Positions 56,217 through 64,000 of a stretch of 64,000 nucleotides of DNA are shown here, piece after piece. The stretch is taken from NCBI RefSeq assembly GCF_002083135.2, contig NZ_NBTM02000001.1, forward strand, positions 1,116,001 through 1,180,000, given 5' to 3'. Numbering within the stretch: the first letter of the stretch is position 1; each line of letters opens with the position of its first letter. The notes below the pieces were generated by a model. It saw nothing but the letters and a program-made list of their open reading frames with translations, did not search any database and was not told the DNA's origin. The DNA comes from Aerococcus viridans (GTDB taxonomy: Bacteria > Bacillota > Bacilli > Lactobacillales > Aerococcaceae). The translations under genes were made by a program, and so were the position numbers.

Positions 56217-56255
56217 AAAAAAAGCATTGCCCAAAATTTCAGGCAATGCTTTTTT
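56217..56255 (+). terminator. Terminator after the pseudouridine synthase
   Basis: AAGCATTGCC pairs with GGCAATGCTT, with A6 before and T6 after, so it may work both ways. Confidence 0.92.
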
Positions 56256-56409
56256 AATCGGCTTTCAATAGTCAGAATGGAAGTGGTGGGCAATTTTTGT
56301 CCCGATCTTTATTTAATCCGATACTTGATTCTATGTGTAATCCTTACGGCCTAATCCACAAATAGGTTTTCTAGATTGTAGCCATCTGGGTATAAGTCGC
56401 TGTCTTTTT

Positions 56410-56496
56410 TATTTAATTGCAATTGCCTCGCCGATTCCTGAAGTCCCACCAAAAATCAAAGCAACACTACCGTCTATTTTCCTCATTAAAATCATC
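56410..56496 (-). pseudogene. Short-chain dehydrogenase gene stub
   Basis: The first 28 codons of an SDR survive: KIDGSVALIFGGTSGIGEAIA with the GGTSGIGE nucleotide-binding turn, then a TAA. Nothing of the catalytic half is present nearby. A separate C-terminal-looking scrap (DLYPDGYNLENLFVD, about 56350-56400, minus strand) follows in another frame. It is a deletion remnant. Confidence 0.7.
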
Positions 56497-56640
56497 CGTT
56501 CTCATTTCAATTATTTGTTACTTTTAGCATAGGGGATTTGGACCAAAGTTGCTAACAATTCAAATGGCAATCATTTGGCCAATCGTTACAGAATAAGCTA
56601 AACTAGGACCATAGATGATAAGTGTTAGGACGAGTGAACA

Positions 56641-57372
56641 ATGAAAATTATTTTTGCCCCAGCTAAAGAAATGAGAATAGATAAACTTTCAACAGATAAA
56701 CCGATATATTCAGCCACTACCCAAGCCATTATCCAAACCCTACAAGCCCAGTCAGATGACCAGTTGAAAAAACTTTACAAAATTTCTGACCAACAAGTGT
56801 CACAAGTCAAAGACTATATCCGACACTTAAATACGGGTCCTACCTACCAAGCCCTGGACCTCTATAACGGCCTCGCCTTCCGTCAAATCGATGTAGACCT
56901 TGTAGATTCAAAAATCGCAAGCTATTTAGACCAACATTTCCGCATCCTATCCGCCTTATACGGCCCAGTTAAAGCCACCGACCCCATCCGCCCCTACCGA
57001 CTCGATTTCAACACACCCCTTAAAGTCAACGGCCAAAACTTGCGCCACCTATGGGGAAGTGATTTTAATGACTTTTTTGAAAAGGGGGAAACAGTCTTAA
57101 ATCTGGCGAGCCAGGAGTTTTCAGTGATGCTGGACCAAGGGCGCTACCATTGGATTGACTTTGAATTCTACGAATACGACCCAAACAAGGCGGATGGATT
57201 GAAAAAACATTCAACCATTTCTAAAAAGGGGCGTGGTAAGATGGTTGCCTTTTTAGTGAGCAATCAAATTAAAAATCTTACAGATATTCAAAAATTCGAC
57301 GCTGACGGTTATCGATTTGACTTAGACCACTCAAATGATAATAAGTTCGTATTTATTAAGCAAAGAAGTTAA
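56641..57372 (+). CDS. yaaA: YaaA (UPF0246) peroxide-stress protein
   Basis: 243 residues with the YaaA hallmarks KIIFAPAKEMR, GLAFRQIDVDL, ILSALYGPVKATDPIRPYRLD (in parts) and NLASQEFS. E. coli YaaA lowers free iron during H2O2 stress and binds DNA. The role here is assumed from family. The ATG at 56641 has only a weak site (GGACGAG). Monocistronic. Confidence 0.92.
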   Translation: MKIIFAPAKEMRIDKLSTDKPIYSATTQAIIQTLQAQSDDQLKKLYKISDQQVSQVKDYIRHLNTGPTYQALDLYNGLAFRQIDVDLVDSKIASYLDQHFRILSALYGPVKATDPIRPYRLDFNTPLKVNGQNLRHLWGSDFNDFFEKGETVLNLASQEFSVMLDQGRYHWIDFEFYEYDPNKADGLKKHSTISKKGRGKMVAFLVSNQIKNLTDIQKFDADGYRFDLDHSNDNKFVFIKQRS

Positions 57373-57634
57373 ATTATGAAGCCGTTTATGATAAGGTGGT
57401 TAAAATGGACGAGGGGCGCTTTAAAATTATTTCACTGGCAAAGTTTGGGAGGGTTTAGATGAAAGTAACACGCCATAGATTTGACTGGAAATAAGCACCT
57501 GCTTGGACAGTCACTATCGGCTTAATCGGGAAACGGGTATTTTTCTAGTGAACAATGACACCTTATAGAGAGAACGGGGTGTCAATTCAACAGAATTTGT
57601 AGATGAAGAAAAAGTATTTTGGGAGGATCTATCT
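57373..57634. other. Gap with decayed coding sequence
   Basis: A plus-strand scrap (NYEAVYDKVVKMDEGRFKII, about 57373-57458) and a short MKVTRHRFDWK frame look like gene remains. Nothing is intact. Confidence 0.35.
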
Positions 57635-58282
57635 TTGAAAAAGGTATTAAATGCATTTTTAGTTTTTTTAGCACTAGTAGTCGCGGGTGGGATTGTTGCT
57701 GTGGTCTACTTTAGTGTAAGTGAATCAGGCGAATCGAGTACCACCGCCGCGTCAAGTTCAGTAGCGTCGTCTACAAGTTCTACAGCTTCAAGTTCAGAAT
57801 CAAGTGCTTCATCTGAATTAGAAGAGAGCGAATCTGAAGAAGCAGAGGATTCAGAATATGAAGGTTCAGAAATCGAAAAAGCGCTTGCTCAAGAAGCGGA
57901 AACCAAGGTATTAATGGGTAGAGAATTATATGGTTCTTGGTTGCATATTGATATTACCCAAGAAAGCCAATTTCTAAATGCCATCCACTATATGACCCAT
58001 CAAAAAGTTCAAGCCAACTCGAAACAGGGGGCGTTAGAAATCACACCAGAAAGAATCGCTATCATGCTTGAACAAGCTGAAGCATTTAGTGACTCTGAAC
58101 ACTATCCTTTCTACATTGAAGTGTTAACCGCTTGGAACGAAGGGGACTTCTCAAATGCCGTTTACGCCCACAATTACGTGTGGAACAACAAAGATGGGGA
58201 TATCGGGGAAGCCTATGCCTTGTCAGATGATGATCAAGAAGCTGCCTTTGTGGAAGCTAACTTTAGAAATGTAGATATGTAA
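57635..58282 (+). CDS. Membrane-anchored protein with Ser-rich linker, DUF6241-like domain
   Basis: 215 residues. TTG 57635 lies 8 bases after GGGAGGA. A signal anchor (VLNAFLVFLALVVAGGIVAVVYF) is followed by a Ser/Thr then Glu-rich linker (about 30-75). A C-terminal soluble domain follows (FLNAIHYMTHQKVQANSKQG, EVLTAWNEGDFSNAVYAHNYVW) that resembles DUF6241 of bacilli. The domain should be outside the membrane. Function unknown. Monocistronic with a terminator. Confidence 0.75.
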   Translation: MKKVLNAFLVFLALVVAGGIVAVVYFSVSESGESSTTAASSSVASSTSSTASSSESSASSELEESESEEAEDSEYEGSEIEKALAQEAETKVLMGRELYGSWLHIDITQESQFLNAIHYMTHQKVQANSKQGALEITPERIAIMLEQAEAFSDSEHYPFYIEVLTAWNEGDFSNAVYAHNYVWNNKDGDIGEAYALSDDDQEAAFVEANFRNVDM

Positions 58283-58308
58283 CAGTTTGTTAGTATAATA
58301 AGGTAAAA

Positions 58309-58342
58309 TAGGTTTGAGATCATCATGTCTCAGCCTTTTTTG
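58309..58342 (+). terminator. Terminator after the DUF6241-like gene
   Basis: GGTTTGAGA pairs with TCTCAGCC (one bulge), followed by T6. Confidence 0.7.
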
Positions 58343-58475
58343 CCTAATGAAATATATAAAAGGTGACTTTCCTATCCAAGGTGCAAAGTTTTTCTGAACT
58401 TAACCATACTGTGGTATCTTTAATAGCGTTATCTTTAATAATGATTCAGTTCAAAAGTCTGAATGGAGGGATACA

Positions 58476-58814
58476 ATGCTTATCGAATTTAATAACAAGG
58501 AATTCTATACAACAAAGGATTTGGCGCTATCGATTATCGGTGGTAAATGGAAGATTCCCATCATTTATCATTTATTGCAAAAGGAAGTGCTACGATTAAG
58601 CGAGTTTGAGCGCTTGTTGCCAGACATCAATCAACGGATGCTCGTTCGACAACTCAGAGAATTAGAACGCGACCAGGTGATTGAAAGAATAGTCTATCAA
58701 GAGTTGCCACCAAAAGTTGAATACAAGCTAACGGATATTGGTAAGAGACTGGATAATGTCGTCTATGCAATTTGTGACTGGGGCGACGAATTTCTAGAAG
58801 ACTTGTCAAAATGA
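58476..58814 (+). CDS. HxlR-family transcriptional regulator
   Basis: A 112-residue winged-helix protein: ALSIIGGKWKIPIIYHLL at the start, LSEFERLLPDINQRMLVRQLRELERDQVIER as recognition region, and the wing PKVEYKLTDIGKRL. HxlR proteins often sense electrophiles or aldehydes. No Cys is at the usual N-terminal position here. The start is ATG behind GGAGGG. The expected divergent target gene is not obvious. A truncated monooxygenase stub lies downstream on the other strand. Confidence 0.9.
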   Translation: MLIEFNNKEFYTTKDLALSIIGGKWKIPIIYHLLQKEVLRLSEFERLLPDINQRMLVRQLRELERDQVIERIVYQELPPKVEYKLTDIGKRLDNVVYAICDWGDEFLEDLSK

Positions 58815-58839
58815 CTTGTGCCAGTCAATCTAAAAAACT

Positions 58840-58889
58840 AAAACACGCCGCTATACTGAAAGGAGAATCAGTATGACGGCGTGTTTTTT
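58840..58889 (+). terminator. Terminator after the HxlR gene
   Basis: AAAACACGCCG pairs with CGGCGTGTTTT and ATACTGA with TCAGTAT, followed by T6. Confidence 0.92.
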
Positions 58890-58901
58890 GGAAAGTTTCT
58901 T

Positions 58902-58997
58902 TTAACTGATGAGTAAGCTCATGTATAAAATGGGGGGGTTTCGCATTTGATGACCTGGTTTAGCAACTAGGTTGCCATATACAGAATATTTGTCCAT
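58902..58997 (-). pseudogene. Stub of an antibiotic-biosynthesis-monooxygenase (YgiN-like) gene
   Basis: On the minus strand, AAGGAG precedes ATG (complement of 58995-58997). The N-terminus MDKYSVYGNLVAKPGH matches the start of small ABM/YgiN quinol monooxygenases. After residue 17 the frame runs into a seven-C tract and a stop within 15 codons. The rest of the gene is missing. Confidence 0.6.
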
Positions 58998-59112
58998 AGC
59001 GATTCTCCTTTAAGGATTTAAAGCGACGGTTGTTATCTCTATTTTCATGTGTTCAAATTGCATATACAAAAGATATTCAAAAATTTAGCTTGTTTGAGCC
59101 GATTCATTTTAC

Positions 59113-59132
59113 ATAGCGAAATAACTCGATAT
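59113..59132. promoter_or_regulatory. ArsR operator candidate, copy 1
   Basis: ATAGCGA, 6 bases, TCGATAT, upstream of the ArsR gene. It matches the palindrome at 59510 except for one base in an arm. Confidence 0.65.
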
Positions 59133-59169
59133 GATTGTTTTATGTTTTTGAAAAAGGGGAGGTGATTAT

Positions 59170-59472
59170 TTGGCGGCGATAGATATTTTTAAAGCTTTAG
59201 CAAATGAACACCGCTCAGAGATTATGCACTATTTGAAGAATCCAACGGCTTATTTCTCACATGAAACGGATGCTGATATGACGGAACACGGGGTTTGTGT
59301 GGGGGAAATTCAACGGGTGCTAGGGCTTACCCAGTCTACAACTTCTCATTATTTAACCATGATGAGTAAGGCTGGTTTGGTGACCCCAACTCGGCTTGGT
59401 AAGTGGACGTACTACCGTCGCAATGAGGCCGCAATTCAAGAATTAAGCAAGTTTATAGATAAGGAAATATAG
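59170..59472 (+). CDS. ArsR-family transcriptional regulator
   Basis: A 100-residue winged-helix repressor: FKALANEHRSEIMHYL, then a helix-turn-helix VGEIQRVLGLTQSTTSHYLTMMSKAGLV and the wing LGKWTYYRRNE. It lacks the CVC metal motif of ArsR/CadC (a single Cys in HGVCVGE), so a redox or organic signal is more likely than metal. The start is TTG behind GGGGAGGTGA. The palindromes upstream of this gene and of the next indicate that it represses both. Confidence 0.9.
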   Translation: MAAIDIFKALANEHRSEIMHYLKNPTAYFSHETDADMTEHGVCVGEIQRVLGLTQSTTSHYLTMMSKAGLVTPTRLGKWTYYRRNEAAIQELSKFIDKEI

Positions 59473-59509
59473 GAACTAGCTAATCAGCGACCTATATTTT
59501 TACCCAAAC

Positions 59510-59529
59510 ATATCGAATTTTATCGATAT
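59510..59529. promoter_or_regulatory. ArsR operator candidate, copy 2
   Basis: ATATCGA, 6 bases (ATTTTA), TCGATAT, a perfect inverted repeat 50 bases before the flavin oxidoreductase gene. Confidence 0.7.
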
Positions 59530-59578
59530 AACAGTCGGAAATAAATGCTGAAGAAAATCTATATAAGGAGCTAGCAGA

Positions 59579-60763
59579 ATGACAAACAAATTAACGGACA
59601 AAGTAACCCTACGTCACGGAGCCGTTTTAAATAACCGGGTAGCCATGTCACCCATGCAATCCCAATCTGGTAAACGCAACGGATTTGTGAGCGACGACAC
59701 CTTGAAATACTACGGTTCCCGGTCACAAGCAGGAGGTTTAATCGTCACTGAATTCCATTATGTCAGTGAAAACGGTGGACCTGCCTACCATCCTGGCTAC
59801 CCAGAACAATTAGCGGTTTATTCTGATGCCCATTTGGACGGTCTAACAAAATTAGCGACAGCTATGAAGAAAGATGGCAACAAAGCTGTCCTACAAATCC
59901 ACCACTCAGGTCGAGCAGCAGTAGGTCAAGCAATTTCTGGTCAAGACGTTGTGGCACCATCAGCCATTGACTTCGATTTCTTATCTTATCCAGTGCGTGA
60001 ATTAACTGGTCAAGAAATTGAAGACATCATCAAAGACTTTGGTCGGGCAACGACTCGTGCGATAAAAGCCGGTTTTGATGGGGTTGAAATCCACGGAGCC
60101 AACCACTACCTATTGCAACAATTCTTTTCAGCCTTTTCAAACCAGCGAAACGACCAATGGGGTGGTAGCCTTGAGAAACGCATGGCCTTTCCACTAGCAG
60201 TTGTGAAAGAAGTGAAACGCGTAGTCGCTGAACAAGCGCCAAGCAATTTTATTATTGGTTATCGACTTAGCCCTGAAGAAATTCACGGCGATGTGGTTGG
60301 TTACGACTACAGAGATGCTACAGCCTTAGTCTCTGAAATTGTGAAAAATGAACTCGACTATATTCACCTATCATTATGGGGAGGCTACAACTCTACACCA
60401 AATGGCGTGGATGAATCATATGCTAAATTATTTAAGGCCGTATTAGATGACCAAACTAAATTGTTAGCGGTTGGTGGTGTCTTTGACGAAGAAAGTGCTA
60501 AAGATGCAGTAGAAAACTATACAGATATCGTTGTTGTTGGCCGTGGTACGCTAGTAGACCCACAATTTGGCCGTAAGATCCAAGAAGGGCGCGGAAATGA
60601 GATCTTCCATGAAATTAGCCCAGAAAACATGGACTATGTCTCATGGACAGAAGGGCTGAAAGAAGCCTACTCTCGTGAAGATTCATTAGGCTTACCTCCA
60701 CTACCAGGTGGTGAAACCATTCGACACTTACATACAGGTCGTTATGACATGTTAGGGAAATAA
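59579..60763 (+). CDS. NADH-dependent flavin oxidoreductase (old yellow enzyme family)
   Basis: A 394-residue FMN TIM barrel. It has NRVAMSPMQSQSG, LIVTEFHYVS, LQIHHSGRAA, the His-Asn substrate pair in FDGVEIHGANHYLLQQFFS (in parts), NDQWGGSLEKRM and VVVGRGTLVDP. Members reduce activated alkenes and quinones. It lacks the C-terminal iron-sulphur domain of the larger dienoyl-CoA reductases. The start is ATG behind AAGGAGC. It is 106 bases after the ArsR gene and shares its palindrome. Confidence 0.92.
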   Translation: MTNKLTDKVTLRHGAVLNNRVAMSPMQSQSGKRNGFVSDDTLKYYGSRSQAGGLIVTEFHYVSENGGPAYHPGYPEQLAVYSDAHLDGLTKLATAMKKDGNKAVLQIHHSGRAAVGQAISGQDVVAPSAIDFDFLSYPVRELTGQEIEDIIKDFGRATTRAIKAGFDGVEIHGANHYLLQQFFSAFSNQRNDQWGGSLEKRMAFPLAVVKEVKRVVAEQAPSNFIIGYRLSPEEIHGDVVGYDYRDATALVSEIVKNELDYIHLSLWGGYNSTPNGVDESYAKLFKAVLDDQTKLLAVGGVFDEESAKDAVENYTDIVVVGRGTLVDPQFGRKIQEGRGNEIFHEISPENMDYVSWTEGLKEAYSREDSLGLPPLPGGETIRHLHTGRYDMLGK

Positions 60764-61023
60764 ATAATAGTATTTTAGGAGAGGCTGGGACAAAAAAGGC
60801 TTAGTTAACTAAATAAAGAGAGGAAAAAGATTGGTTCTTTTACAAATAGTGTTGGTAAATAATTTCAAAGCACACGAATACGTTTTTTAGTTTTTAATAA
60901 TAATTAAGAAATCAATAAAGTTAAATGCCATGCACGCTGTGATGTGTCTGGCTTTTTTCTTCCCTTTAGGCAAGGGAAATGACCAATGAGATAACATTTC
61001 TAACAAATGGTGTTTTGTCCTTC

Positions 61024-61132
61024 AGTGTACGTTCCTTAAAAGCCGTGGCACCAGCGAGAGCCAAGGTCTCTCTGCTTTGAAATCGAGCCTTAGTCTCGAT
61101 TTCATGCTTGTTCACGGCTAAGGACGTACACT
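61024..61132. repeat. Long stem-loop in the IS tail
   Basis: AGTGTACGT (61024-61032) with ACGTACACT (61124-61132), and AGCCGTG (61041-61047) with CACGGCT (61113-61119), form the outer arms. An inner perfect hairpin GAAATCGAG/CTCGATTTC is at 61079-61103. Confidence 0.7.
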
Positions 61133-61181
61133 TTCAGTCCTCTTTATTCTCTTTATTCAAAAATATACCACTATCCCTGGG

Positions 61182-62522
61182 TTAGCTTGCCATCCTCTCA
61201 AATGTATAAGGTTTAGGATTGGATGGTTTGTAATTTAATTTGAATTGGACTAAAATTCTTGCACGTAAATGATGGAAGTTCGAATATCCAAAACCTGTTC
61301 GTTTAATTAATTTAATTTTATTATTAATACCTTCGGTAGGACCATTTGATACAGTATATTTTAAGGCGTTATGTATATAAGGCAAGAATTTGGCTAATGT
61401 TCTGATAGTTCTTCTCGTACGACTTGGCAAATTTTGGTTCTTAGTCCCATGTAGGATTTCATTGAAAATATTGATATCATGAGTTGAAATGGCATATTTT
61501 AGTTCATTCATCAGGGTATAAGTAACTAAAAGTTCGTGTGAGATACTCAAAAGATAATCAACAAAACGTTGTTCTGATATTGCTTCACCAAATTGACGAA
61601 CATAATGTGTATCCGTGAAATTTAAATCTTCAGCGTTCTTTAACAACAATTTCCATTGTTTTTTGAGTTTATTGTAGTCCAATGGACGGGTTGTTTTGAT
61701 AGCATTCATCACTTTAATACGAATAGAATTGATTGTTTCATTCAACAGCTTTACTATATGGAATCGATCAATGACAATCTTCGCATTAGGGAAACATGTG
61801 CGGATGACCTCTAGATAAGGTGTATATAAATCAATCGAAACTGTCTTCACGTTGCTTCGAGCAGTCCGGGTAAAAGAAGAAAAGTAATCGATGAGCGACG
61901 CTTGTTTTCTATCAACGACAATATCAATTAGCCTTCTATTATGCGTGTCCACAAGGACAGCACTCATCGCATTGGCTACACGACTAGTCGATTTAAACTC
62001 ATCTACACCGAGGTGATTCGAGAGATAATTTCCCTTAGGTGATAGTCCCATACTTGCTTTCATTAAAGTTCCGGCCACTGTTGGAGAAGAGACATGATAA
62101 CGTTTAGCGATTAACCGCATAGATTGGGTTTCAACCAATTCGGAGCTAATTTGACTTTTAATGGTTTTAGAAATATAGCAAAATTTTTCAACTAATGGTG
62201 TTTCAGCGATAAAAGTTTGTGCACAATGTTTACAATAAAAGCGTTGCTTCTGTAATTTAAGTAAAATAGGATTAGTAGCTGTGTTCGGTAATCGAATGAT
62301 AGCTGGTTTAAAGCCATGTTTGATGATATCTTGATTACCAGTATTCTTTACACCACAGTGCATATAAGCCTTAGGCTTGTACGTAAGAACCCCATGTAAA
62401 ACGAAATGATTTATTTCATGATACTTTTCAAGTGGCAACAGATGCATAGATTTTGGTATTGTAATATCAATATTATTGTCGTAAATACCGCAAAGTTGTT
62501 TTATAATAAATGTATGGGACAT
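61182..62522 (-). CDS. ISL3-family transposase
   Basis: 446 residues. The N-terminal zinc-ribbon/HTH region (CKHCAQTF, with IAKRYHVSSPTV) is followed by the DDE_Tnp_ISL3 catalytic domain. This has GVDEFKS (first Asp), VSIDLYTPYLEVI (second Asp) and NGPTEGINNKIKLIKRTGFGY (Glu). I choose ATG 62522 behind AAGAAGGA. The longer frame from 62606 lacks a site. Complete length for the family. It shares only family-level similarity with the remnant at 38.5 kb. Confidence 0.93.
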   Translation of the reverse strand: MSHTFIIKQLCGIYDNNIDITIPKSMHLLPLEKYHEINHFVLHGVLTYKPKAYMHCGVKNTGNQDIIKHGFKPAIIRLPNTATNPILLKLQKQRFYCKHCAQTFIAETPLVEKFCYISKTIKSQISSELVETQSMRLIAKRYHVSSPTVAGTLMKASMGLSPKGNYLSNHLGVDEFKSTSRVANAMSAVLVDTHNRRLIDIVVDRKQASLIDYFSSFTRTARSNVKTVSIDLYTPYLEVIRTCFPNAKIVIDRFHIVKLLNETINSIRIKVMNAIKTTRPLDYNKLKKQWKLLLKNAEDLNFTDTHYVRQFGEAISEQRFVDYLLSISHELLVTYTLMNELKYAISTHDINIFNEILHGTKNQNLPSRTRRTIRTLAKFLPYIHNALKYTVSNGPTEGINNKIKLIKRTGFGYSNFHHLRARILVQFKLNYKPSNPKPYTFERMAS

Positions 62523-62674
62523 GATTTTTCCTTCTTTCTGTATTCGTAGTGGTTTACATGGATTAAGGATATCATGTCCTTTTTGCGTACACAAAAATAG
62601 TGTCAATGAGATTCAATATGAATTCTCACCAACACTATTTATTATAGAACCATTTTTCAAAGGGTAAATGACGC

Positions 62675-63430
62675 CTATTCAGAAGCTAATAGGACGTTTG
62701 AATGCTTCACAATCTGTTCATAGCGGTGGTCTTCATCATTATTAATGACTACGGCAGTCACGTCGTTTAAAGAATAGTAAGTGAAGAAGTCCTCTTTACC
62801 AACTTTAGAGGCGTCTAGCAGTAGGTACTTCTCAGTTGAATTATTCAGAGCCAGTTCCTGCGTCTTTCCTTCTTCAAGGGTGGCAGTCATAATGCTGTTA
62901 CTGGTGACCCCATTGGCAGAAAAGAAGGCCTTGTGGAATTTTAGGTTTTCCAGTACAGCGAGGGTGATATAGCCATTAAAAGCTTGGGTATTCTTCTTAA
63001 TTTTACCCCCAAGTAGGTAGACATTGATGTCTTTATCAGCCAGGGTATTGAAGACGGGTAAGCAGTTGGTGTATACCTCGTAATCTTGCCGTTCCATCTT
63101 TTGAGCCATAATTTCCATGGTGGTACCAGGGCCCATGTAGATGATGTCACCGTCATTAATTAGCTCAATCGCTTTTTCAGCGATACGGTTTTTCTCGCTG
63201 ATATTAATGACCTTCTTAGCGTCATGAGATAGTTCTTCTTTTGGATATTCACCTAGTGAAATGGCTCCCCCATGAACCCGTCTTAATGAACCACTTTCTT
63301 CTAGTTCTGTTAAGTCTCGTCGCACAGTCATATCTGATACATTTAACTTGTCGACGATATCAGTTACGGATACGGTGCCGTTACGTTTTAATAAATCTAA
63401 GATAAGTTCATGTCTCTTCTTTTTTAACAT
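62675..63430 (-). CDS. DeoR-family sugar-phosphate-responsive regulator
   Basis: 251 residues. The DeoR helix-turn-helix VSVTDIVDKLNVSDMTVRRDLTELEESGSLRRVHGG (in two parts, residues 18-53) is followed by a sugar-phosphate-binding DeoRC domain (MGPGTTMEIMAQ, LLGGKIKKNTQAF, FSANGV). The start is ATG 63430 behind GAGGTGA. Because the next gene upstream is a tagatose-6-phosphate kinase-like gene, it may be a LacR-type repressor of the galactose/tagatose route. The IS lies 24 bases past its stop codon. Confidence 0.88.
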   Translation of the reverse strand: MLKKKRHELILDLLKRNGTVSVTDIVDKLNVSDMTVRRDLTELEESGSLRRVHGGAISLGEYPKEELSHDAKKVINISEKNRIAEKAIELINDGDIIYMGPGTTMEIMAQKMERQDYEVYTNCLPVFNTLADKDINVYLLGGKIKKNTQAFNGYITLAVLENLKFHKAFFSANGVTSNSIMTATLEEGKTQELALNNSTEKYLLLDASKVGKEDFFTYYSLNDVTAVVINNDEDHRYEQIVKHSNVLLASE

Positions 63431-63548
63431 TGTTGAGTTCACCTCATTTCCGGTAATGTGTAATAGGTATTTTTCAATTATTATTAGCAAGTGCTTCAAT
63501 AGCATCGTCATAGAAAATAGGTCGTATATATATCATATAACGAAATAA

Positions 63549-63590
63549 TGCTCTTCTCAAATACATAGTATACTTGAAAAGAGCACAAAA
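63549..63590 (-). terminator. Terminator between the kinase and the DeoR gene
   Basis: TGCTCTT and AAGAGCA form the base, with inner TCAA/TTGA and GTA/TAC-type pairs. Confidence 0.65.
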
Positions 63591-63594
63591 TGAA

Positions 63595-64000
63595 TTAATA
63601 TTCGATTATAGTCACGCGATCAAATAAATCATCAAAATGATTGATATCGATATGGCCCGTGATACGCTCCATAGTATTTAGCATACCAGTTGTCATGGCT
63701 TGTTTAAGTAGGTGAATATCATCTAAATTATCCTCTAAGGCCACGGCAATCCCTGCAACTGTTGCATCACCAGAACCAACAGGATTTACAACAGGAATGG
63801 TTGGTATATTTACCTTATAAAAGCGGTTGTTATGTTTAGCAAAAGCCCCGTCGCCTCCTAAAGACACGACAATCCACTCAATCCCCGAAAATAATTCATC
63901 AGCTAAGACAGCTTTTAAATCGGCTGGATCTGCACTCACTTTTTGACCTAATAAATCGGACAATTCCTCGATATTGGGTTTGATTACAGTAGGTTTAAAT
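63595..64000 (-). CDS. lacC: PfkB-family sugar kinase, probably tagatose-6-phosphate kinase (3' part)
   Basis: The C-terminal 134 codons of a ribokinase-fold kinase, open to the right window edge (KPTVIKPNIEELSDLLGQ reads in from 64000). The catalytic block NPVGSGDATVAGIA holds the base Asp. IVVSLGGDGAF precedes it. The GSGD variant and the DNMER-like NTMERITGHID end fit LacC/1-phosphofructokinase proteins. Choice of LacC rests on the adjacent DeoR gene and is moderate. Confidence 0.75.
   Translation of the reverse strand, partial: FKPTVIKPNIEELSDLLGQKVSADPADLKAVLADELFSGIEWIVVSLGGDGAFAKHNNRFYKVNIPTIPVVNPVGSGDATVAGIAVALEDNLDDIHLLKQAMTTGMLNTMERITGHIDINHFDDLFDRVTIIEY

Larger units (their letters stand above)
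60833..62651 (-). mobile_element. ISL3-family insertion sequence with long structured tail
   Basis: The terminal inverted repeats 60833-60856 and the complement of 62628-62651 start GGTTCT and share AAATAGTGTTGGT, with 3 mismatches in 24. Between them lie one transposase gene and an unusually long 326-base non-coding tail. Flanking 8-mers (AAAAGATT and ATTTTTCA) do not match, so no target duplication is visible. Because the transposase is full length, this element may still be active. Confidence 0.85.

Noticed and set aside
60775-60800. GAGGCTGGGACAAAA motif just before the ISL3 element
   Set aside because: It resembles a motif often seen between genes in lactic bacteria, but I can show no second copy or function in this window.
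60825-62659. Target-site duplication around the ISL3 element
   Set aside because: The 8-base flanks differ (AAAAGATT versus ATTTTTCA).

Overview
The window is AT-rich DNA from a Gram-positive lactic-acid-type bacterium (Lactobacillales). Support comes from GGAGG-type ribosome binding sites, frequent TTG starts, T-box, M-box and SAM-I leaders, GatCAB, the CamS lipoprotein, ECF transporter S components, and IS3/ISL3 elements. The gene mix resembles Aerococcaceae (Aerococcus viridans/urinaeequi-like). That genus guess is inference, not proof.

Layout. 0-7.6 kb: three tandem branched-chain amino-acid binding lipoproteins (the first cut by the window edge), then livHMGF. The second binding protein is preceded by a 28-codon leader peptide ending in five Ile codons plus a terminator, which looks like ribosome-mediated attenuation. 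7.7-9.2 kb: membrane-anchored glucosaminidase and a GntR regulator. 9.26-9.86 kb: a block of four related, foldable repeats whose last copy supplies the -35 box for pcrA. 9.9-19.2 kb: core pcrA-ligA-camS and gatCAB. 19.3-22.8 kb: M-box riboswitch, tiny leader ORF and mgtA. 22.9-24.1 kb: niacin importer S component and NiaR with an operator over the promoter. 24.3-30.9 kb: luxS, an M20 deacylase, an RlmCD-like methyltransferase, a CadD-like transporter, a flavin reductase and a GIY-YIG protein.

30.9-40.3 kb is the scrambled accessory part. An AraC regulator gene runs into an IS3-type end. The same 245-bp IS end recurs 2.6 kb further on and truncates a secreted-nuclease gene. Then come a MocR-type regulator divergent from pdxS (no pdxT nearby), a nitroreductase, an ISL3 remnant and an unknown gene with an early stop codon. 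40.3-47.1 kb: a zinc metallopeptidase, a SAM-I riboswitch driving a small unrecognised Cys-containing protein, a quinone-reductase/Rrf2 divergent pair with a shared palindrome, a T-box-controlled metY, and ywbE.

47.2-53.6 kb: a complete trpEGDCFBA operon behind a Trp T-box, with overlapping or tightly spaced genes. 53.8-60.8 kb: glyoxalase-family protein, ECF S component, RluA-type pseudouridine synthase, YaaA, a DUF6241-like membrane protein, an HxlR regulator, and an ArsR regulator plus an old-yellow-enzyme gene that share an upstream palindrome. Short SDR and monooxygenase gene stubs lie between them. 60.8-64 kb: an intact-looking ISL3-family element with a long structured tail, then a DeoR regulator and the 3' end of a tagatose-6-phosphate kinase-like gene.

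Common themes are RNA-based control of amino-acid and metal genes (leader peptide, two T-boxes, SAM-I, M-box) and many small decayed genes around IS remnants.
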